DNA from: UBA11346 sp038318565
GTDB taxonomy: Bacteria; Planctomycetota; UBA11346
Length of the DNA: 5,415 nucleotides
NCBI GenBank assembly: GCA_038318565.1
Contig: JBBQCI010000140.1
Location: 1-5,415, forward strand
Reading direction: 5' to 3'
Notes under the pieces: generated by a model
Told to the model about the DNA's origin: nothing
Database searches by the model: none
Seen by the model: only the letters and a program-made list of their open reading frames with translations
Translations under genes and position numbers: made by a program
In this document: positions 1-4,196 of the stretch, piece by piece
Layout of the letters: every line of letters starts with the position of its first letter
Position numbering within the stretch: position 1 is the stretch's first letter

Positions 1-13
1 GTGACCCGGGACC

Positions 14-46
14 CGCTCGGCGCGGCTCACTGACGTTCGCCGAGCG
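14..46. repeat. Perfect 9-bp inverted repeat, 15-base loop
   Basis: Arms are 14-22 (CGCTCGGCG) and 38-46 (CGCCGAGCG), exact reverse complements, separated by 15 bases that include the TGA at 31-33. As RNA it would be a stable GC-rich hairpin. There is no following T-run, so it is not a standard intrinsic terminator. It could be the 3' end of an upstream transcript or a protein-binding palindrome. Confidence 0.6.
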
Positions 47-49
47 CGC

Positions 50-83
50 GTGCGACGCCCAGCGTGGCTCGCTGGGCGCGTGC
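50..83. repeat. Strong GC-rich hairpin, 9 perfect bp plus extension
   Basis: The core arms are 56-64 (CGCCCAGCG) and 70-78 (CGCTGGGCG), perfect reverse complements around a 5-base loop (TGGCT). Allowing a bulged A at 55, bases 50-54 pair with 79-83 through three Watson-Crick and two G-U pairs, giving about 14 bp in total. No T-tract follows. Together with the inverted repeat at 14-46, it suggests that this end is an intergenic, structure-rich stretch, possibly a 3' end of the preceding transcript. Confidence 0.6.
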
Positions 84-174
84 CGCCCAGGACCACACGG
101 CGGGCACGGCTCAGCCGCGGCACGCTTCGGCGCTCGCTAGCAACGTTTACCGTCTCAATCGATACCGTCGCGGT

Positions 175-229
175 TGGGCCACAGCGGCTGGGCCACAGCG
201 GCTGGGCCACAGCGGCTGAGCATAGCAGC
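175..229. repeat. 14-base tandem repeat, three perfect copies plus one decayed
   Basis: The unit TGGGCCACAGCGGC occurs exactly at 175-188, 189-202 and 203-216. Bases 217-229 look like a fourth copy with one deleted base and three transitions (G to A, C to T, G to A). The period is not a multiple of three, which argues against coding. The array ends about 90 bases before the yajC start, in the presumed leader or promoter region. It could be a slippage-prone minisatellite or a cluster of protein-binding sites; no function can be assigned from sequence. Confidence 0.9.
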
Positions 230-321
230 CCTGGGGCGGGATCGCCCCCAGGCTTGCCACACCGGGGGTTTCCGTACCGTGCCGCCTCTTTTCCTAGCCT
301 ACGCACCGTCACGGAACCACT

Positions 322-741
322 ATGTACCGCATCGCCCTGCTTCTCACCACCGCCGCCATGATCCTCGCCCAAGACGGAGGGCCGACCCCCGGCGGGCCGG
401 CGCCAGGCGGCCCGAGCGGTGCGCCAGGGGTGGCTCCGGCAGCAGGCGGCAGCTCAATGTGGCCGATGCTGATCTTCCTCGGCCTGATGGTTCTGATGAT
501 GTGGTTCATGGTCATCCGCCCGCAGAAGAAGGAAGAGAAGCGTCGGAAAGAAATGGTCGATTCAACCAAGCGCGGTGACGAAGTGATCACCATCGGCGGC
601 GTCCACGGTACCGTCGAGGCGGTCGGCGAAGCAACCATCGACGTGCGCGTCGGCAAAGGCAGCGAGTCGGTCGTCGCGACCTTCAACAAGGGCGCAGTCA
701 GTACCAACGTCACCAACGAACGCGCGTCGAAGAAGGCCTAG
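322..741 (+). CDS. yajC: YajC, Sec translocase accessory subunit
   Basis: YajC is a small inner-membrane protein that associates with SecDF and the SecYEG holotranslocon; its exact role is unsettled and it is usually dispensable. The 139-residue product has a hydrophobic N-terminus (about 4-16, ending ILA-Q, possibly a cleavable signal), a Gly/Pro/Ala-rich linker (about 19-44), one membrane helix (about 46-65), then the family hallmark IRPQKKEEKRRKEM at 65-78 and the conserved GDEVITIGGVHGTVEAV at 85-101. It is somewhat longer than the roughly 110-residue E. coli protein because of the N-terminal segment and linker. ATG 322 is chosen because it keeps the hydrophobic leader; ATG 358 would delete most of it, and the GGA at 313-315 is only a weak ribosome site. 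It precedes secDF by 57 bases on the same strand, the usual arrangement, so co-transcription is likely. Confidence 0.95.
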   Translation: MYRIALLLTTAAMILAQDGGPTPGGPAPGGPSGAPGVAPAAGGSSMWPMLIFLGLMVLMMWFMVIRPQKKEEKRRKEMVDSTKRGDEVITIGGVHGTVEAVGEATIDVRVGKGSESVVATFNKGAVSTNVTNERASKKA

Positions 742-752
742 CCTCCCGCGAT

Positions 753-768
753 TCGGGTCGCCACCCGA
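753..768 (+). other. Small intercistronic hairpin between yajC and secDF
   Basis: Arms TCGGGT (753-758) and ACCCGA (763-768) pair perfectly around the tetraloop CGCC, 11 bases after the yajC TAG. No T-run follows, and secDF starts 30 bases downstream, so it is unlikely to end transcription. It may affect mRNA stability or the relative expression of the two genes. At six base pairs in a GC-rich genome, chance is possible. Confidence 0.45.
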
Positions 769-798
769 CGTCTACAACCAGCAACCGAAATCCGTCAC

Positions 799-3700
799 AT
801 GCTCAAGCGCTTTGCCGTCATCGTCGCCGTCCTGCTCACTGCCCTGCTGTTGCAATTTCTGCAGAACAAGGTGCTGGTCGGCGAACAGGATCTGCAGGCC
901 GACCTCAAGCCGTCGGCAGTCCAGCCGGCCGATGGCAGCAAGGCGTTCGACGTCGTCCTGAAGGATATCGCCGGCAATGCCAGCGATACGCAAGAGCGCG
1001 ATGCCGGCGAAGTACGACGTCGACTTGCCGGCGGCGGACGCGACACCCCGATCGCCGTCACCGAAGTGCGTGACGATCAGGCCAACCACCGCATTGAGAT
1101 CATCGCCCCAGCCACCACCGACGATCTGGCGATCCGCCAGCGCATCACCGGCCGGACCTACATCCGCAGCAACGAGTCCAAGGATTTCTGGCACATCAAC
1201 CGCGGTATCGACCTGCGCGGTGGCGTCGAGTTCACCTGCCGACTGAAGAACGATGACGGCCGCATCGTCCCAGCCAACGACGAGGTCCTAGCCACCCTGC
1301 GCAGCCGACTTGACGAGCGCGGCCTGACCGAACCGGTAGTTGCCCGCCTATCGAACGGCGACGTGCAGATCGTCATTCCCGGCGGCAGCCGGGCCGACGC
1401 GGCGCGCACCCGCAAGGTGCTGGAGACGACCGGCCGCCTGGAGTTCCGCGAGGTGATCGCGACCTTCCCGACCAAGGAATTTCCCTCGCGCACCGCCGGC
1501 GAACCCGACTGTGCGTGGAAGATACTCGGCGAGAACGTCTACCGCTTCAACCCCAACGTCCCGGTCGGCACCCGCCAGGACATCATCGCCCCGGAAAGCG
1601 AACGTTCCGATGGCCGTCAAGTCACCTACTACCACCTCGGACCAGTCGCCCTCTCGGGCAAGGACATCGCCGACGCCGGCGAGTCGATGCAGGGCGGCGA
1701 ACTCGGCGTCTCGATCGCCTTCACCGCAATCGGCGCAGGCAAGAACCATGAGTTCACTTCATCGACTAAGGAGCGCGGCGACAAGGGCGCTGGCACCGGT
1801 CGCATCGCCATCGTCTTCGACGGTATCGTCAAGAGCGCACCGACCGTGCGCGAACCCTCCAGCACCAACTGCCTGATCTCCGGCAGCTTCACCAGCCAGG
1901 AGATCAAGGACCTGCGCGGTATCCTGAAAGCCGGCTCGCTGTCAGTGAAGCCCGAGATTCTGTCCGAGCGCGTGGTCGGTGCGACCCTCGGCCTTGAAGA
2001 AGTCTCGCGCGCCTTCACCACCATGTTCTGGACGCTGGCCACCCTGGTCGTCTTCCTCGGCATCTACTACCGCCGCCTGGGCGTGGTCGCCATCGGCGCG
2101 GTACTGGTCAACGGCGCCCTGACCTTCTCGGTGCTGTCGATCTTCGGCGCCACTCTAACCCTGCCCGGCATCGCTGGCCTGATCCTGTCGTTAGCCATGG
2201 GCATCGACACCAACATCCTGATCTACGAACGCATCCGTGAAGAGATGCGCGAGGACAAGGGTCTGATGGCGGCCATTGAGGCCGGTTACAATCGCGCCTT
2301 CCTTACCGTCATCGACTCACACCTGACCACCATCAGTGCCGGCCTGATGCTCTACCTGATCGGCTCTGGCCCGATCCAGGGCTTCGGTCTGACCCTGATG
2401 ATCGGCATCGCAATCAGCCTGTTCAGCGGCATTTATGTTGGTCGTCTGCTCACCGATCTGCTCTGTCGTGGCCGCCAGACCTTGAATATGATGTACCTGT
2501 TCAAGCCGGTCCATCTTGCCTACTGCCACTACCGCAAGCTCAGCTACGCCCTGGTCGCCTTGACCGCCGTGATCGGCATCGGCTACTTCCTGGTTGGACA
2601 CAAACTGACTCCGGGCCAGAGCTTCGAGCGCAACTTCGACATCGAGTTCACCGGTGGCACCATGGTCCAGGTCGGATTCACTCAGCCGCAGGGCCCGCAG
2701 GCCGTCGAACAGGCGCTGGAGAAGGCGTGGGCCGCCGTGCCAGTTGACAAGCGCCCGGAAAGCCTGCTCAACCCGCGCGAAATCCAGCGCCAGCCCTACG
2801 TCGAGAACCTCACCCAGGGTGGCAGCGACAGCCGCCAGTGGGTCTTCCGCGTCCGCGACATCAAGGGCGGCCAGCTGGAACGCCAACGCCACGAGCTGGA
2901 AACGGCCAGCACCAAGGTACTCAAGCGCATCGAACTGCTCGGTCAGCAGCAGCCACCGGACACCGTTGGGGCGCGTCGCCTGCAGGCCGCTGAATTCGAA
3001 CCGTTGAAGAAACAGATCGAGGAGCTGGGTCGCCAGATCGCCGGTCGTACCGAAGAGTTCAAACATCAGCTCGGCGGGGCCTTCACCGGCATGGTCGCCG
3101 CCGAAGGCGACGAGGTCATGGCCGTCACGTGGGTCGACAACCGCCTAGTCATGCGCATCGCCACCGTCAGCGTACCGAGCAGAACCCAGGCCGATGCCAT
3201 GCTGGCGAAGGTTGCCGCCTTCGGCCGCGATGCCGCAGTGAAACCGCTGCCTGATGGCGGCAATGGCCTGGAAGTCGCGGTTACCTTCCGCGAGACACCG
3301 CGACTGCCCACCACCTCCATTGCCGCTGATTCGGTCGATCCACCGACGCTCCAGGTCGAACGGCTGTTGGCCAAAGCCGGGATTGCCGCCAGCGAAGCCA
3401 AGGCGGTCTCGCTCGCCGGTGGCGAGATCTACGAGACAGTGGTCAACGCCGCCGCGACCCAGCGCCTGGCCGTGGCCCAGTCCTATCCGGCCAGCCAGCA
3501 CTTCTCCGGTCAGGTGGCCGATCGCATGAAGCTGCAGGCGCTGTTCGCACTCGGTGCGGCCCTCGCCCTGATGATGCTCTACATCGCCGCTCGTTTCGAA
3601 CTCGCATTCGGACTTGGCGCAGCGGTCTCGTTGCTGCACGTGGTCATCCAGACGCTCGGCATCGTCGCCCTGTTCGGCATCCGCATCGATCTGACGATCA

Positions 3701-4071
3701 TCGCCGCATTCCTGACCATCGTCGGCTACGCGATCAATGACACCATCGTCACCTACGACCGTATCCGCGAAAACCTCGGCAAAATGGCCGGCAAGCCGCT
3801 GGAGCACATCATCGACACGTCCATCGCCGAGGTTATCCCGCGCACCATTCTGACCGGCGGCCACGTCGCCCTCGCCCTGATCATCATGCTGGTGTTCGCC
3901 GGCGAATCGCTACGCGGCTTCTGCGCCACCCTGCTGATCGGCATCCTGCTCGGCACCTACTCGTCGGTGTTTGTGGCCAGCCCCCTGCTGATCACCTTCC
4001 GCCGCCGCATGGCGGTGCCCCTGACGCCGGCCGCCCCGACCGACGGGGTTATCGAAGCCAAGCCGGCCTGA
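799..4071 (+). CDS. secDF: Fused protein translocase subunit SecDF
   Basis: This inner-membrane protein uses the proton-motive force to pull preproteins from SecYEG on the periplasmic side. The SecD half has TM1 (about 5-21), the first conserved motif GIDLRGG (136-142), the P1 region with IPGGSRADAARTRK (193-206) and GRLEFREV (212-219), and TM2-6 (about 405-550) with GIDTNILIYERIREE (468-482). The SecF half starts with TM7 (about 581-600), then FDIEFTGG (613-620), a long periplasmic region, and TM8-12 (about 911-1066) with NDTIVTYDRIREN (980-992). By alignment to Thermus SecDF, the proton-path residues appear kept: D470, D981 and R1015. At 1090 residues it is about 350 longer than the Bacillus or Thermus fusions (about 735). 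The excess lies between TM1 and GIDLRGG (about 22-130) and in the SecF periplasmic domain (about 621-910), which has a likely coiled coil. V948 replaces the usual Asp of the SecF LHD motif. ATG 799 lacks a clear Shine-Dalgarno, but no other common start precedes it in this frame back to the yajC stop. Confidence 0.97.
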   Translation: MLKRFAVIVAVLLTALLLQFLQNKVLVGEQDLQADLKPSAVQPADGSKAFDVVLKDIAGNASDTQERDAGEVRRRLAGGGRDTPIAVTEVRDDQANHRIEIIAPATTDDLAIRQRITGRTYIRSNESKDFWHINRGIDLRGGVEFTCRLKNDDGRIVPANDEVLATLRSRLDERGLTEPVVARLSNGDVQIVIPGGSRADAARTRKVLETTGRLEFREVIATFPTKEFPSRTAGEPDCAWKILGENVYRFNPNVPVGTRQDIIAPESERSDGRQVTYYHLGPVALSGKDIADAGESMQGGELGVSIAFTAIGAGKNHEFTSSTKERGDKGAGTGRIAIVFDGIVKSAPTVREPSSTNCLISGSFTSQEIKDLRGILKAGSLSVKPEILSERVVGATLGLEEVSRAFTTMFWTLATLVVFLGIYYRRLGVVAIGAVLVNGALTFSVLSIFGATLTLPGIAGLILSLAMGIDTNILIYERIREEMREDKGLMAAIEAGYNRAFLTVIDSHLTTISAGLMLYLIGSGPIQGFGLTLMIGIAISLFSGIYVGRLLTDLLCRGRQTLNMMYLFKPVHLAYCHYRKLSYALVALTAVIGIGYFLVGHKLTPGQSFERNFDIEFTGGTMVQVGFTQPQGPQAVEQALEKAWAAVPVDKRPESLLNPREIQRQPYVENLTQGGSDSRQWVFRVRDIKGGQLERQRHELETASTKVLKRIELLGQQQPPDTVGARRLQAAEFEPLKKQIEELGRQIAGRTEEFKHQLGGAFTGMVAAEGDEVMAVTWVDNRLVMRIATVSVPSRTQADAMLAKVAAFGRDAAVKPLPDGGNGLEVAVTFRETPRLPTTSIAADSVDPPTLQVERLLAKAGIAASEAKAVSLAGGEIYETVVNAAATQRLAVAQSYPASQHFSGQVADRMKLQALFALGAALALMMLYIAARFELAFGLGAAVSLLHVVIQTLGIVALFGIRIDLTIIAAFLTIVGYAINDTIVTYDRIRENLGKMAGKPLEHIIDTSIAEVIPRTILTGGHVALALIIMLVFAGESLRGFCATLLIGILLGTYSSVFVASPLLITFRRRMAVPLTPAAPTDGVIEAKPA

Positions 4072-4095
4072 GCGGGTCAACGCGGACCCGTTCAG
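4068..4095 (+). other. 11-bp hairpin spanning the secDF stop codon
   Basis: Arms 4068-4078 (CTGAGCGGGTC) and 4085-4095 (GACCCGTTCAG) pair over eleven positions with one G-U pair and a six-base loop (AACGCG). The secDF TGA (4069-4071) lies in the first arm. It is the best candidate for a 3'-end structure of the yajC-secDF transcript. The following bases (AGTCGCAACCG) contain no T-tract, so intrinsic termination is doubtful; a stabilising 3' hairpin or Rho-linked end is equally possible. Confidence 0.6.
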
Positions 4096-4109
4096 AGTCG
4101 CAACCGTTT

Positions 4110-4187
4110 GCCACACCGGAAATCCGGAATGGCCTTGCTGGCTGCCTCGGCTGGCCGTGGCTCTGTAGTTCCGGTTTCCGCACCGGA
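4110..4187 (+). promoter_or_regulatory. Structured leader before the protease gene, possible RBS switch
   Basis: Two alternative folds can be drawn. In one, TCCGGT (4170-4175) pairs with ACCGGA (4182-4187) around a six-base loop, burying GGA of the protease Shine-Dalgarno, while 4110-4133 forms its own small hairpin (4 bp, 2x2 internal loop, 4 bp). In the other, 4117-4122 and 4124-4129 pair with 4175-4180 and 4169-4174, twelve base pairs with a single bulged T at 4123, which leaves the Shine-Dalgarno free. This mutually exclusive layout resembles sequestor and anti-sequestor designs in translational control. No known riboswitch aptamer is recognised. The pairing is seen directly; regulation is inference. 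Confidence 0.4.
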
Positions 4188-4188
4188 G
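4185..4188 (+). promoter_or_regulatory. Shine-Dalgarno of the protease gene
   Basis: GGAG lies eight bases before ATG 4197, an ideal spacing and clearly better than anything in front of yajC or secDF. It supports ATG 4197 as the start. Its first three bases fall in the 3' arm of the hairpin 4170-4187. Confidence 0.7.
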
Positions 4189-4196
4189 CTTCACGC

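Larger units (their letters stand above)
1..321. other. Gene-free upstream region with inverted and tandem repeats
   Basis: No recognisable gene lies before yajC. The plus-strand frame starting at base 1 stops at 31-33 after ten codons, and the frame starting at base 3 stops at 138-140; either could be the tail of an upstream gene, but neither translation (rich in Arg, Gly, Ala) resembles a family I know. Bases 14-117 hold several GC-rich inverted repeats, 175-229 a 14-base tandem repeat, and 253-279 two blocks that recur before the protease gene. No convincing -35/-10 pair was found. The least GC-rich stretch, about 141-168, is the most plausible place for a promoter, but this is only composition. 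No T-tract follows any hairpin, so a standard intrinsic terminator is not supported. Confidence 0.6.

Noticed and set aside
24..112. GGCTC repeated at 24, 66 and 108, exactly 42 bases apart
   Set aside because: Flanking identity decays quickly (first and second copies 11 of 13, second and third about 7 of 13), and such words are common in this GC-rich stretch. It is not enough to call a tandem repeat.
175..216. Possible CRISPR-like array
   Set aside because: The 14-base units are directly adjacent with no spacers, so this is a simple tandem repeat.
254..280. TTGCCA at 254-259 as a -35 box for yajC
   Set aside because: No acceptable -10 hexamer lies 16-18 bases downstream, and the second copy at 4108 lacks one too. 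The block is conserved between leaders but not as a sigma-70 promoter.
50..361. 103-codon plus-strand open frame overlapping the yajC start
   Set aside because: It runs through the inverted repeats and the 14-base tandem array, whose period is not a multiple of three. The product is Arg/Ser/Thr/Pro-rich without family features, and it overlaps yajC.
309..716. Minus-strand open frame covering yajC
   Set aside because: Complement of a clear yajC coding sequence; no recognisable product.
2317..3066. 249-codon open frame on the minus strand inside secDF
   Set aside because: It is antisense to a strongly conserved gene in a GC-rich genome, where such shadow frames are common. Its Leu/Ala/Asp/Gln-rich translation matches no family I know.
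3145..3864. 239-codon open frame on the minus strand inside secDF
   Set aside because: Antisense shadow rich in Gly, Asp, Gln and Arg; overlaps conserved SecF helices and has no recognisable domain.
4068..4110. Rho-independent terminator after secDF
   Set aside because: The hairpin is strong but no T-tract follows it, so it was recorded as a hairpin and not as a terminator.
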